Of a stretch of 64,000 nucleotides of DNA, positions 44,823 to 53,310 are shown piece by piece. A model generated the notes under the pieces. That model did no database searches. It was not told the DNA's origin and saw only the letters and a program-made list of their open reading frames with translations. A program made the position numbers and the translations under genes. Every line of letters starts with the position of its first letter. Position 1 is the stretch's first letter. This DNA is from Methanothermobacter sp. CaT2 (lineage in GTDB: Archaea > Methanobacteriota > Methanobacteria > Methanobacteriales > Methanothermobacteraceae): the NCBI RefSeq assembly GCF_000828575.1, contig NZ_AP011952.1:369065-433064 (forward strand). The letters run 5' to 3'.

Positions 44823-44882
44823 CCATTCATCCCTGAGGCCAAATGTGGAGTACCTGTCAATTCCTTTTTTAGATGATTCCAT
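44823..44882 (-). pseudogene. Relic of a second DUF4007 gene (5' end only)
   Basis: The 20 codons from ATG 44882 read MESSKKGIDRYSTFGLRDEW. This matches the start of the DUF4007 domain inside brxP (KKKTAGIDKYSTFGLRQEW), but with many silent differences and GC-richer codons. After the Trp the similarity stops. It is therefore a separate, older gene start of the same family, cut off by deletion, not a copy of the neighbouring brxP. It shows that a stand-alone DUF4007 gene once stood here. Confidence 0.65.
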
Positions 44883-44966
44883 TGACTGAATATCTTGTTC
44901 AGGTTCCTAATAAATCTACACAACCAGTATCCTCCAATGAGATCATACTCCAGTAGCCACGTGCAC

Positions 44967-45010
44967 GTAAATAAATTATAATAAATACGTGAATAAATTA
45001 TAATAAATAT
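44967..45010 (+). repeat. Tandem duplication of a 22-bp AT-rich unit
   Basis: Two units, 44967-44988 and 44989-45010, differ at two positions and contain AATAAATTATAATAAATA. They lie in the remnant zone upstream of brxP and mcrB and may be replication slippage or a regulatory AT-rich tract. The rest of the 770-bp gap between brxP and mcrB holds the DUF4007 relic and a decayed frame. Confidence 0.7.
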
Positions 45011-45172
45011 AATCTTCATACTTGATGATTGAAACTATAACTTGGATATAAAAAGAAAAATAACTCCTTAACCAATTAAAGAAAAACGGAGATAAACTCG
45101 GAAAAGAGTATCCGCATCTGAGATTTATCATAAACGCTCTAAATACGGATTAAAATATTATAAGTGAATTAA

Positions 45173-45372
45173 ATGGTCTTTGAAACAGAAATAGAGGGTT
45201 TTATAACGGTCATCCAAAGAGAAAGGTTTGTTGAATAGAGAAAAATCTTTAAAGAAATGAATTTATATTTGGAAGTGCTGTTCCACTCTCCCTTCCAATG
45301 AGAATAAAAACTAAAAGATTAACTGAACATGGCGGCTACACTCCAGATATGGATGAACTTGAGAACTTCTAA
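45173..45372 (+). pseudogene. Possible decayed small ORF upstream of the McrB gene
   Basis: From ATG 45173 a frame reads MVFETEIEGFITVIQRERFV, stops at TAG 45236-45238, and resumes in the same frame as RKIFKEMNLYLE. After one shift of frame it continues as GSAVPLSLPMRIKTKRLTEH and ends ...YTPDMDELENF at TAA 45370-45372, 2 nt before the McrB start. Protein-like composition across both breaks suggests a gene of about 65 codons with one nonsense and one frameshift change. The last 24 codons could also be a tiny leader ORF (ATG 45298). Family not recognised. Confidence 0.3.
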
Positions 45373-45374
45373 CG

Positions 45375-47045
45375 ATGAAATTCCATAACCTCCGAATAAT
45401 AGAAAACAAGGATGAAATCCTTTCATGTCAGAAAAATCTATTTAATATACTGGTTGGGAGAGCCACTGAAGAAATATCTGGAAAGGTTTTTGCTGGTCGT
45501 CCCATTGAAGGCACCATGTACTGGATCTCAGATCTTGGGATATGGTACATGTATAGATTTGTTGAAGGGAGCTACCACTGGAATGCTTTTGGAACAGAAA
45601 AACCATCGACTGATAGACCCAATGCAGTCTGGAGTGTAATAAATTCGCCAGTAGAAGGCATTAATAAGAGGACGGGAGGCTCCTTTGCACGTGACCCCTA
45701 TGGGAACCATTACCTCATCCACAGAGGTAAAATAGGAGGGCACTACAGCAAAAGGATATTTGAGAAGAACTACCGCGGTGAATGGACATCTGTTGTTGCT
45801 GGTGATCAGGTAGAAAAGGTTGTGGTCATAGGAAAAATTGATGAAACTATTCCCGAGAAAATAAGAGACTTTGTATACGAGGTCCAGAGAATAAAGGGCA
45901 TGAAAGCCGATTTTGATCTTGAAGAAAATTCTAAGAAAGAAACAGACCTCTCCCAGCATCTAGACAAAGAAACAGAAGCAGACATCTACCAGCACCTTGA
46001 AAGAGGAAAGGGGACAGACTTTTACCAGTATCTGCAGCTCCGTGGTTATTATTTCAGCCCTGAAATCGTTGAGAACTTCCTCCTATCACTCAGGGTCAAA
46101 CCCTTTGTGATACTGACCGGTAACTCCGGTACAGGTAAGACAAAGCTAGCACAGCTCTACGGCCAGTACATCTCCACAGATAAAAGAAGGTACCTCGTTG
46201 TACCTGTGGGTGCCAACTGGACCGAGACGAGGCACATCTTCGGCTACCTCAACATCATGACAGGAAAATACCAGAGCACCCCGGCCCTGGACTTCATCAT
46301 GACGGCACGTGAGGACCCTGATAACCCTTACATCCTTATACTCGATGAGATGAACCTGTCACACGTCGAACGCTACTTCTCTGATTTCCTCTCAGCCATC
46401 GAGAGCGGTGAACCCGTCCCCCTCCATGATGACCCTGAACGCGATGTTCCATCCAAGATATCCAAGATAAATATACCTGAGAACCTTAAGGTTGTTGGCA
46501 CCGTCAATGTGGATGAGACCACCTACATGTTCTCACCAAAGGTACTTGACCGGGCAAACACCATAGAATTCGAGACCCTGAAACCCGGGAAATATCTTGA
46601 AGGCAACCCCCATGAACAGGGACCCACAGGGGATGTGGAATTCCTTGAAAACATCATGGAATACACCCCGGAACAGCTGGAGGTGCTTAAGGATGAACTC
46701 CCCATATGGAATAAACTTGTGGAGGAACTTGATTTCTTCCATGAAACCCTCAGGGCCCCGGGATTCGACTTCGGATTCAGGGTGACACTGGAGATCCTCA
46801 GATTCATGCATGCAGCCTGGATCTACGAGAAAAAACCCGGAAGATGGGAAAACTGGGAGCGTTATATGGACGCCCAGATCAAACAGAAGATCCTCCCCAA
46901 GATCCACGGCCCCGAAAGGCTCCTCAGGGATACCCTGGAGGAACTCAGGAAACACTGCAGGGACCGGTTCCCTGAATCAGAGAAGAAGCTCGAGGAGATG
47001 CAGAACACACTGAAAACCCAGCGCTACGCATCATTCATCAGGTAG
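45375..47045 (+). CDS. McrB-like AAA+ GTPase with N-terminal putative sensing domain
   Basis: 556 aa. Residues about 1-190 form a beta-rich domain (FARDPYGNHYLIHRGKIGGH) that I do not recognise; its position suggests target recognition, as in McrB. The AAA+ core has ILTGNSGTGKTKLAQLYGQY (Walker A near 250), YILILDEMNLSHVERYFSDF (Walker B near 322), VVGTVNVDETTYMFSPKVLD (the NTxD-like McrB GTPase signature region) and a C-terminal helical lid. Nucleotide composition changes near 46030: the N-terminal coding part is AT-rich like the BREX genes, the ATPase part is host-like, so the gene looks like a chimera. It is followed 9 nt later by the nuclease partner. Confidence 0.82.
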   Translation: MKFHNLRIIENKDEILSCQKNLFNILVGRATEEISGKVFAGRPIEGTMYWISDLGIWYMYRFVEGSYHWNAFGTEKPSTDRPNAVWSVINSPVEGINKRTGGSFARDPYGNHYLIHRGKIGGHYSKRIFEKNYRGEWTSVVAGDQVEKVVVIGKIDETIPEKIRDFVYEVQRIKGMKADFDLEENSKKETDLSQHLDKETEADIYQHLERGKGTDFYQYLQLRGYYFSPEIVENFLLSLRVKPFVILTGNSGTGKTKLAQLYGQYISTDKRRYLVVPVGANWTETRHIFGYLNIMTGKYQSTPALDFIMTAREDPDNPYILILDEMNLSHVERYFSDFLSAIESGEPVPLHDDPERDVPSKISKINIPENLKVVGTVNVDETTYMFSPKVLDRANTIEFETLKPGKYLEGNPHEQGPTGDVEFLENIMEYTPEQLEVLKDELPIWNKLVEELDFFHETLRAPGFDFGFRVTLEILRFMHAAWIYEKKPGRWENWERYMDAQIKQKILPKIHGPERLLRDTLEELRKHCRDRFPESEKKLEEMQNTLKTQRYASFIR

Positions 47046-47054
47046 TGATCACCG

Positions 47055-48761
47055 ATGGACCAGGAGATAATCATAGAGTTCCAGGCAGGGACCCTCAGAA
47101 TAAATGGCGGTACAGCCAGCAGGGAGGTGCCCCCAAGGAAAGTTGAGGTCAGCGGATACCCTGTGAGGCTCATAAATGTCCCCCTGGTTGACAGGCCCGG
47201 CCTGAATCCCATTGAACACTGCCCATACTATGATAACCTCAGTGAGATAATGCTCCTCGAGGAAACCGAATACCAGGTGCTCTTTGAACCCAGAGAATCC
47301 CTGAAGGATGTGGAGGTCATCCCCCATACAGATGAACTCTTCACGAGGATCCGATTCAAGCTCGGGGACAGCCTGGCCGGGATACTCAACTTCAGAAGCT
47401 ACGCAGGTAAATCCTTCATCGGCATTGAAACACCCTATGGACGTGAAGAGATACCCGTCGAGGTGAGGTCAAAGAAGATAAACTACCATGAACAGTACCC
47501 TGCAATGCTGGCAGATCTATCAGATGAGATATCCTCCCTCATCCTCGAGGCCGACTCATCCATATTCCAGACATTCACCCCCTCAGGTGAGGATGATAAG
47601 ACACTCTACGAGGATTTCCTTTTACTCGAGTACCTCTTCAGGCCCGAGAACCTCCCTGCTGCAGCTGAACACATAAACCACAGTTTCTATTCTGGCCTCG
47701 AACGTGAGGTCGAGGTGGTACCCGCAGGCCTGGCCTCAGTGGTGGACCCCGATGGGATGGTGGGGGTCCTTTCGGAACCGGCCAGCTTTGAGGGTGATGG
47801 GACCCTCAGGGTCCTCCCACAGCTGAACCTCCGGGAGACGCCTGACACTCCAGAGAACCGCTTCTACAAGTACTTCCTGGAATCAGTGGAGGAAAAGATA
47901 CTCTCACTCCATGAATCAGCCCCTGATGGTTACATCAGGGACTCCCTGGAGGGTTTCCTTGATGAGGTGAACTTGCTCCTCTCTGCAGGGTGGCTGAGGG
48001 ATGTGGGTGACATGCGGGTCCTTCCCCTGAACTCACAGGTCCTCCAGAAGCGGGAGGGCTACAGGGACGTGCTCAGGTACTTCTTCATCCTTGACCTTGC
48101 ACTCAGGTTCACCTGGGATGAGCTGCAGGACAGTATAAGGGGCTTTGAGAGGAGGCTCAGTGAACTCTATGAGTACTGGTGCTACTTCAGGATACTCAGG
48201 ATCCTGGAGGACATAACCGGGCAGAGGGTTGATCCCGGTAAGATATTCGTCAGGGACGGGTGGAAGGTGAGGCTGAAGACCGGGAACTCCATACTCAGGT
48301 TCAGGATGGATGACACCCAGATAGCCCTCTCCTACAATGGAAGCTTCGGAAGGAACACCCGCTGCAGGTCCTATTCACTCCCCTTCAGGCCCGACTACTC
48401 CATACTGGTGGATGTGGGTGAGTGCACCTACTTCATACACCTGGATGCAAAGTACCGGTCCACTGTAAGGCCCCATGACCTCTATGAGAACATCGAGGTG
48501 AGGGACGCTGAGGAGGAACTTGACAGGAAGTTCAGGGATGGTGATGTTTACAAGATGCACACCTACAAGGATGCGATACTCCACAGTGTGGGTGCCTACA
48601 TACTCTACCCTGGCGATAGGGATATTGTATTTGCAGAGGGATCCGGTGACGTGCCATCTGTGGGGGCCTTCCCACTGAGGCCCGGTGAGTCCGCCGGGGA
48701 TGAGAGGAAGCTGCGTGATTTCATTGAAAGGGCTATCCTGAATATAATCGAAGAAAAATAG
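47055..48761 (+). CDS. McrC-like DUF2357 / PD-(D/E)XK nuclease subunit
   Basis: 568 aa. The N-terminal half is a DUF2357-like beta-rich region (about 1-270). The C-terminal part holds RFYKYFLESVEEKIL, LYEYWCYFRILRILEDI and the nuclease core RPDYSILVDVGE followed by FIHLDAKYRS, giving Asp near 446 and D-A-K near 462. This is the arrangement of McrC-family nucleases paired with McrB-type motors. Together with the preceding gene it should cleave modified or foreign DNA. ATG 47055 lies just after the McrB stop codon. Codon use is host-like throughout. Confidence 0.82.
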   Translation: MDQEIIIEFQAGTLRINGGTASREVPPRKVEVSGYPVRLINVPLVDRPGLNPIEHCPYYDNLSEIMLLEETEYQVLFEPRESLKDVEVIPHTDELFTRIRFKLGDSLAGILNFRSYAGKSFIGIETPYGREEIPVEVRSKKINYHEQYPAMLADLSDEISSLILEADSSIFQTFTPSGEDDKTLYEDFLLLEYLFRPENLPAAAEHINHSFYSGLEREVEVVPAGLASVVDPDGMVGVLSEPASFEGDGTLRVLPQLNLRETPDTPENRFYKYFLESVEEKILSLHESAPDGYIRDSLEGFLDEVNLLLSAGWLRDVGDMRVLPLNSQVLQKREGYRDVLRYFFILDLALRFTWDELQDSIRGFERRLSELYEYWCYFRILRILEDITGQRVDPGKIFVRDGWKVRLKTGNSILRFRMDDTQIALSYNGSFGRNTRCRSYSLPFRPDYSILVDVGECTYFIHLDAKYRSTVRPHDLYENIEVRDAEEELDRKFRDGDVYKMHTYKDAILHSVGAYILYPGDRDIVFAEGSGDVPSVGAFPLRPGESAGDERKLRDFIERAILNIIEEK

Positions 48762-48826
48762 CTCTTAGAAATCATATTATTTATTTTGGTGTGTTTAAGT
48801 ACCGTGAGATAGCTTAATCCTCGACA

Positions 48827-50833
48827 TTAATTAGTTTTGAGTTCTTTAGTGATACACCTGTAGACTCTAGGAAGTAATTCCCCAATAAGCTCTCTTTTTA
48901 GACCCAGTATTTCCAAGAATTTCGTGTCAAGTTTGACCCTTTCTTCACATTCCTTCTCAAACTGGTCAATGAGTGATGGGAATTCATATTGTTTGAGTTC
49001 ATCATACAATTCGAGTAACTGTAGTATTTGTTCTTCTGTCAAGAGCTCTGTGTTTACTACATCAAAGAGAATGAGATCTGATTCCATTATGTCTGTATAG
49101 GCTTCTGTCGTTTGTTCTCTTAATAGGAGGAGATTAATTATTCCAAGCACCGAATTTAAGCAGAGTGTGTTTATCTTGGCATCAGTCCCCTCCATGAGTA
49201 TATATTTGAATGTATGGGGTGCTACGAATTTTTTATCAGAATAGAATGCAAATAGGGATGTATTTTTAGAGTTTGGTCTAAATCTTCGTGCTGTGACCAT
49301 GTTTGTCCATTTATTCTTCATTTTATCTTTTATGATCTTATAAGTGAATCTATCTTTTTTCTTAAATTTTGAGAGTTTCAGAACGTTTCTCCATCCTTCA
49401 AATTCTTTACTAATTATATAATCCATGGTCTCCGTAATGTCAAATCTGTTAATATCTGTTATGGTTCTTAATGCTGGTCTTAAATCATCTTTTTTTGTTT
49501 TAAAGACTTTTTCAGGCCAATTCTTGATATAAAAATATGTAAAGTCTTTTTTATCATCTTTTAGTACTAGAAATGCATGTTTTAATCTATTATTGCCGAA
49601 TTTATTGGTTATAAATGCCATTTGAGAGATGCCAGCAGGTGATGCATGAAAACCCTCTTTAATTTCAGTTCTTTTTAATTTTCTCAGTATATGACCGATT
49701 TTCTTCTTAATTATTGATTGAAATTCCCCGAGAACATTACCTGATAACGTGTTTGAAAGTCCAAATAGAGGCATTAGATTATCATTGTTATCTTTAATGA
49801 GTTTATAGTCATAATCAATGACATCCAGATCTTTTCCAGCCGTGAAGGTCTCACCTTTTATATATTTAACTATATTTTCAGCATCCCGGAACGTTAGTTC
49901 ATGTAGGTTCTCATTTAAGATTACAAAGCGAACCTTATCCCAATCATGTGGTTCTTTCTTCCTCGCGATCAATAATATGTCCCTAAAACGTGCATTCTCT
50001 GAGAATGCAACGTTTTTTCCTGCTTTGATTATGTATTCTATCGTATAATTCTTGATGAGATGTTCTCTTATTTTTTCCGTTGCTTTACCCCTGAAAATGT
50101 TTATGGGGATCACAAAACCTATATACCCTCCGTTTTTAACCAAGTATTCACATAGTGCAAAGAAATATCCCCAGAGGTTAACCTGTGAACCGCAGATTTC
50201 TGTCAGGGTATTGTAGGATCTTAGAACACTTAAGTAGGAATCAGGCATTTTCTCTCTATCAGAGAAAGGAGGGTTTGCTATGCAAGCATCGAATGATCTT
50301 CTCTTTATTTTAAATTGAGCGTATTTTTTTCCGTCTGCTGTAACTGCACCGCTGGAATAAGATGTGCTGTATTTGTATAAGCTTACTTGACGGGGATTAA
50401 ATGAATTAAAAGTGCTTTGCACTTCTTTGGTAAAACTGGATATCTTACATGTCTCCTTTTTATATAATTTTTTTGAGAGGCTGAGTGAATCCATTATCCC
50501 AACCCTTAATTTTTCTGTTGTTGTCTTGATGGATTGAGATGAAAGATTAACAGCTGTCAAATGTGCTGCGAAGGGCATCAGATCCAGACCAGTTATGTCT
50601 TTTTCAACAAATTTTCTGTGGACCTTCTGGCTATGACAACCTTTTTTCTTTTCTTTAACTTTATATGAGGCTACTAAAAGTGTGCCTGAACCACATGCAG
50701 GATCTATTACCTTGTCATACCATCTTTGTATTGATAGCCCCGCTAAGATGTCTGCTGCGATTGGATTGGTGTAAAACGCTGCCAAAATTCTTCTTGTTTC
50801 AGGGGGTAATAAGTCATGAAATAATCTGCCCAT
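48827..50833 (-). CDS. N6-adenine DNA methyltransferase of an R-M system
   Basis: 668 aa. Motif I is VIDPACGSGTLLVASYK (residues 42-58) and motif IV is CIANPPFSDREKM near 186, the N6-adenine gamma-type order also seen in HsdM and type IIG enzymes. LVKNGGYIGFVIPINIF follows as motif VI-like. The C-terminal 300 residues, rich in Lys and Phe, probably contain the target-recognition part. The start ATG 50833 lies 20 nt inside the end of the upstream endonuclease gene, so they are coupled. AT-rich codon use. With no separate HsdS or HsdR in view, this is more like a self-contained type II or IIG-like modification enzyme. Confidence 0.85.
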   Translation of the reverse strand: MGRLFHDLLPPETRRILAAFYTNPIAADILAGLSIQRWYDKVIDPACGSGTLLVASYKVKEKKKGCHSQKVHRKFVEKDITGLDLMPFAAHLTAVNLSSQSIKTTTEKLRVGIMDSLSLSKKLYKKETCKISSFTKEVQSTFNSFNPRQVSLYKYSTSYSSGAVTADGKKYAQFKIKRRSFDACIANPPFSDREKMPDSYLSVLRSYNTLTEICGSQVNLWGYFFALCEYLVKNGGYIGFVIPINIFRGKATEKIREHLIKNYTIEYIIKAGKNVAFSENARFRDILLIARKKEPHDWDKVRFVILNENLHELTFRDAENIVKYIKGETFTAGKDLDVIDYDYKLIKDNNDNLMPLFGLSNTLSGNVLGEFQSIIKKKIGHILRKLKRTEIKEGFHASPAGISQMAFITNKFGNNRLKHAFLVLKDDKKDFTYFYIKNWPEKVFKTKKDDLRPALRTITDINRFDITETMDYIISKEFEGWRNVLKLSKFKKKDRFTYKIIKDKMKNKWTNMVTARRFRPNSKNTSLFAFYSDKKFVAPHTFKYILMEGTDAKINTLCLNSVLGIINLLLLREQTTEAYTDIMESDLILFDVVNTELLTEEQILQLLELYDELKQYEFPSLIDQFEKECEERVKLDTKFLEILGLKRELIGELLPRVYRCITKELKTN

Positions 50834-51713
50834 TAAGTCGTGTTTTTACCTTTTCGGGTCTTGCCAGCTTGAGTATATGGATGATCTTATTGAGTGATTC
50901 TCTTATTTCATCATTTTCAGGTAAAATTGATAGAAGGTCTATCTGGTAAATAACCTTAAAATTTATGTCTGTGATAATGTCAAAGTGGGCTATTAATTCA
51001 CTTAAAGAATTTATATGTTCAAGCTCTGGAACTTTCCCCGATTTCTTTGAGTATATATGATAAAATAGGATCTGATTAGTGATTATGTAACTTATCAAGT
51101 CAATGGCTACATTCTCAACCTCACTCTCGTCTCTTAATTCTGAGAGAGCCATGAACAAATCAAACCTTCCTGTGATGAGATTCACCAGTTTTTCAATATC
51201 TTGTTCTGATATCTTCCTTAATGTCACTTTTATCTCATTTATAGCCTCTGAAATTACTTTTATTACATTTCTTAGGGAGATCTCCCCTCTTGATTTTTTT
51301 TCTATTCTTGAAGCCAATTCATCGAAGAGTTTGTAGACAGGAGTTTTGCAGATCTCATTCATGTATTCCGTGAAAACTGCTACATTTACTTCTGCAGTTA
51401 AAACAGTTTCGTCGAGCTCTTCAGGATCGCAGGATCTTATTTCAGGAGGATAATTAATGACCATTATCTGATTTGTTTCATAGATCCGAGAGTACCTCAT
51501 CGCCTGTGACAATCCTTCTAATAACTTCTTTTGTGGATTACCCACCTTCACTTCAATTAGAAAGGACTCAGAACCTTTCTTCACCAGTATGTCAACTTGT
51601 TTATCGCCTGATCTAATTTCTGTTATAGATGCAAATCCTTTTTGTTCAAGACCTTTTTTTAAAGCGGGATAAAGACTCCTTTCAGTAATTTCAAGTTCAC
51701 TCACCACCACCAC
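50814..51713 (-). CDS. PD-(D/E)XK endonuclease partner of the methyltransferase
   Basis: 299 aa. Residues 30-57 hold the nuclease core: D41 in KQVDILVKKG, and E54-x-K56 in FLIEVKVG, the D...ExK triad. The rest is helical with no recognised domain (IEKLVNLITGRFDLFMALSE). It is probably the restriction subunit. Translation begins at one of four tandem GTG codons (51713-51702). A TATA box about 27 nt upstream suggests a near-leaderless transcript and favours the first. Its end overlaps the methyltransferase start by 20 nt. It is the first gene of this unit. Confidence 0.78.
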   Translation of the reverse strand: MVVVSELEITERSLYPALKKGLEQKGFASITEIRSGDKQVDILVKKGSESFLIEVKVGNPQKKLLEGLSQAMRYSRIYETNQIMVINYPPEIRSCDPEELDETVLTAEVNVAVFTEYMNEICKTPVYKLFDELASRIEKKSRGEISLRNVIKVISEAINEIKVTLRKISEQDIEKLVNLITGRFDLFMALSELRDESEVENVAIDLISYIITNQILFYHIYSKKSGKVPELEHINSLSELIAHFDIITDINFKVIYQIDLLSILPENDEIRESLNKIIHILKLARPEKVKTRLNGQIIS

Positions 51714-51714
51714 C

Positions 51715-51733
51715 TATCTATCATATGTAGATA
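51715..51733. promoter_or_regulatory. 19-bp palindrome at the transcription start of the R-M operon
   Basis: TATCTA (51715-51720), a central TCATATG, and TAGATA (51728-51733) form a near-perfect dyad immediately before the first GTG of the endonuclease gene. Just upstream on the coding strand is TTGTATATAC (about 51735-51750), a TATA element. A repressor bound to the dyad would block initiation, which suits timing control of an R-M system. No controller gene is seen nearby. Confidence 0.5.
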
Positions 51734-51925
51734 AGTATATACAAATTTTTCAGCTCGGCTGACCTAACTCACAAATGTAAGGGCCCAAAAAGTAGTCTTA
51801 TCAATTGCTGAACATGGGGGTATAACTAACGGAAGATAAAATCCGTATGAAGTTTTACCAACATATACCTCAAGGATGAAAAGGGCAAATATCTCTTAAA
51901 ACTCCGCTAATACTCAAAAAAGAAT

Positions 51926-52273
51926 TTACGCGAGAAGGTCAGCGACCCTCTCAGAACTTCTCTTCATCTCTATCCTTATCATACCCAGGTTCACATCAAC
52001 ATCCGTTATGACAACGAGGATCCCCTCCCCTGCATCTATCATGAGGGTCTTACCACGTTTACCCTCAATCATGACCTGCTCCAGGGGTTCATGTTTTATC
52101 TCCTCGGCTGACCTCTCGGCTGTACCGAAGACTGCTGATGCCATTGCAGCCACGAGTTCGGCGTCGATGTCACCGGGGACTTCACTCTCTATTATGAGAC
52201 CATCCTTACCCACAACAAGGGATCCATTAACACCGTTGATCCTTCCAAGGTCCTTCAGTATCCTCCCTATCAA
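51926..52273 (-). CDS. Roadblock/LC7 domain protein
   Basis: 115 aa covering one roadblock fold: [60 protein letters not shown] and a C-terminal helix. Such proteins dimerise and regulate small GTPases or other partners (MglB type). It begins at TTG 52273, only 11 nt after the HmdII stop codon, so it belongs to the HmdII operon and may be its partner. GGGG upstream can serve as ribosome site. The next 190 bp toward the island hold no supported gene. Confidence 0.85.
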   Translation of the reverse strand: MIGRILKDLGRINGVNGSLVVGKDGLIIESEVPGDIDAELVAAMASAVFGTAERSAEEIKHEPLEQVMIEGKRGKTLMIDAGEGILVVITDVDVNLGMIRIEMKRSSERVADLLA

Positions 52274-52284
52274 CCTGAAACCCC

Positions 52285-53310
52285 CTATTCAAACATCTTC
52301 CTCATGCATCTCCTTATGGTACCCTCAGCTGCACGGTCCCCCATGACGGTCTTCAGTTCACCTGTGAGGGCCTGTGCAGCCACAAGGTCTGTGTGTTTAA
52401 CGTCGGCGCCCTCAATCCACTTCATGACGTCATCGTTGAGGTCTGAGAGCTTCTGAAGGGCTGCGTCGAGTTCCTCCTGTTCATCCAGGAGGTGCATTGA
52501 CCCTGCACTCTTTACGAGGAGCTCAGGGTTGATGGCTGCTGCCATCCCGTCAACGCCTGATGTCTCAACCAGGGATGCCATTGTCTGGAGTGTCATGAGT
52601 ATCTGCTTCTCAACCATCTCCTCAGGGGCCTTTATGATCTGTGTACCCACGTAGTAGTAATCCAGGACACCTGAGAGTGCCACGGCTGTGACCAGTGAGC
52701 CCATATCGGCCACCGCTGAGGTAACGTCTGCGGGTACGATGTAGGCCTTCTTTCCTGTGCTCTCTGCGAGTTCAGCGCATCTCGCTATCTGTTCATCGGT
52801 TGCAATGTCCAGTTCTGCTGTGGGTCTCCCTCCGATGACGTAGTGTCCATGCTGGGGTGTCCCTGGCACGGCTGCCGGGTGCATGGATGATATCCCGATG
52901 TCGGTCCTCTCCAGTTTGAGTTCCTTCTCGAGGACGTAGTAGAGGACCACAGGGGATACTGTGCATGTGTTGGCTATGACTGAGCCCTCAGGGAGTTCAG
53001 GCAGTATATCCCTGGCTATACTGAAGGTCCCCTTACCGAAGGGTGTGAAGAGTACCGCTATTTCAGCTTCACTGGCGGCCTCCTTATCATTATCTGTTAC
53101 CGTTACACCGGCTTCCTCGACCATGCTCCACTGTTCATCGTCGAGGACCTCCCTTGAAGGCTCCGCCAGTACAACGTCATGTCCGGCCATAGCAAACTCC
53201 ATGGCCATCCTGCTTCCACCGTAGGGTGCCTCCCCTCCGTACTTCTCGGGGAGGTTCAGTTCATCGGTATATAACTTCTGATTACCAGCACCGTAGACTG
53301 TCACCTTCAT
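52285..53310 (-). CDS. hmdII: HmdII: H2-forming methylene-H4MPT dehydrogenase paralogue
   Basis: 341 aa. The N-terminal Rossmann-like domain begins [13 protein letters not shown] and includes [19 protein letters not shown]. The FeGP-cofactor ligand region reads [17 protein letters not shown], where the Cys corresponds to the iron-binding Cys of Hmd. [21 protein letters not shown] follows, and the C-terminal half is the helical dimerisation domain ([20 protein letters not shown]). Hmd proper reduces methenyl-H4MPT with H2; HmdII paralogues bind the same cofactor but are thought to be regulatory or to contact translation factors. I use ATG 53310, with AGTGAT 4 nt upstream, not the in-frame GTG 9 nt earlier. 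Confidence 0.9.
   Translation of the reverse strand: MKVTVYGAGNQKLYTDELNLPEKYGGEAPYGGSRMAMEFAMAGHDVVLAEPSREVLDDEQWSMVEEAGVTVTDNDKEAASEAEIAVLFTPFGKGTFSIARDILPELPEGSVIANTCTVSPVVLYYVLEKELKLERTDIGISSMHPAAVPGTPQHGHYVIGGRPTAELDIATDEQIARCAELAESTGKKAYIVPADVTSAVADMGSLVTAVALSGVLDYYYVGTQIIKAPEEMVEKQILMTLQTMASLVETSGVDGMAAAINPELLVKSAGSMHLLDEQEELDAALQKLSDLNDDVMKWIEGADVKHTDLVAAQALTGELKTVMGDRAAEGTIRRCMRKMFE

Larger units (their letters stand above)
35111..51713. other. Defence island: BREX type 4, McrBC-like and R-M systems
   Basis: This block is visibly AT-rich (runs of A/T, ATA and AAA codons) against GC-richer flanks, except the middle of the McrB gene and all of the McrC gene, which have host-like codon use. 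It holds four BREX genes on the minus strand, a 770-bp remnant zone, a plus-strand McrBC-like pair and a minus-strand endonuclease/methyltransferase pair. No integrase, tRNA or clear flanking repeat was found at either edge, so the way it arrived is unclear. Confidence 0.75.

Noticed and set aside
44804..45019. 71-codon minus-strand frame (MKIIFIIIYSRIYYNLF...) in the brxP-McrB gap
   Set aside because: The first part is translated AT-repeat DNA and the last part is the DUF4007 relic read in the wrong frame.
51734..51925. Minus-strand frame of about 45 codons (EIFALFILEVYVGKTSYGFY...) in the gap beside the R-M system
   Set aside because: It has no start codon with a ribosome site and no family resemblance, and a stretch this short is expected by chance in AT-rich DNA.
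35048..51925. AAAAAAGAA at both edges of the defence island as possible attachment-site repeats
   Set aside because: Nine bases of A-rich sequence are too short and too common in this composition, and no integrase or tRNA accompanies them.
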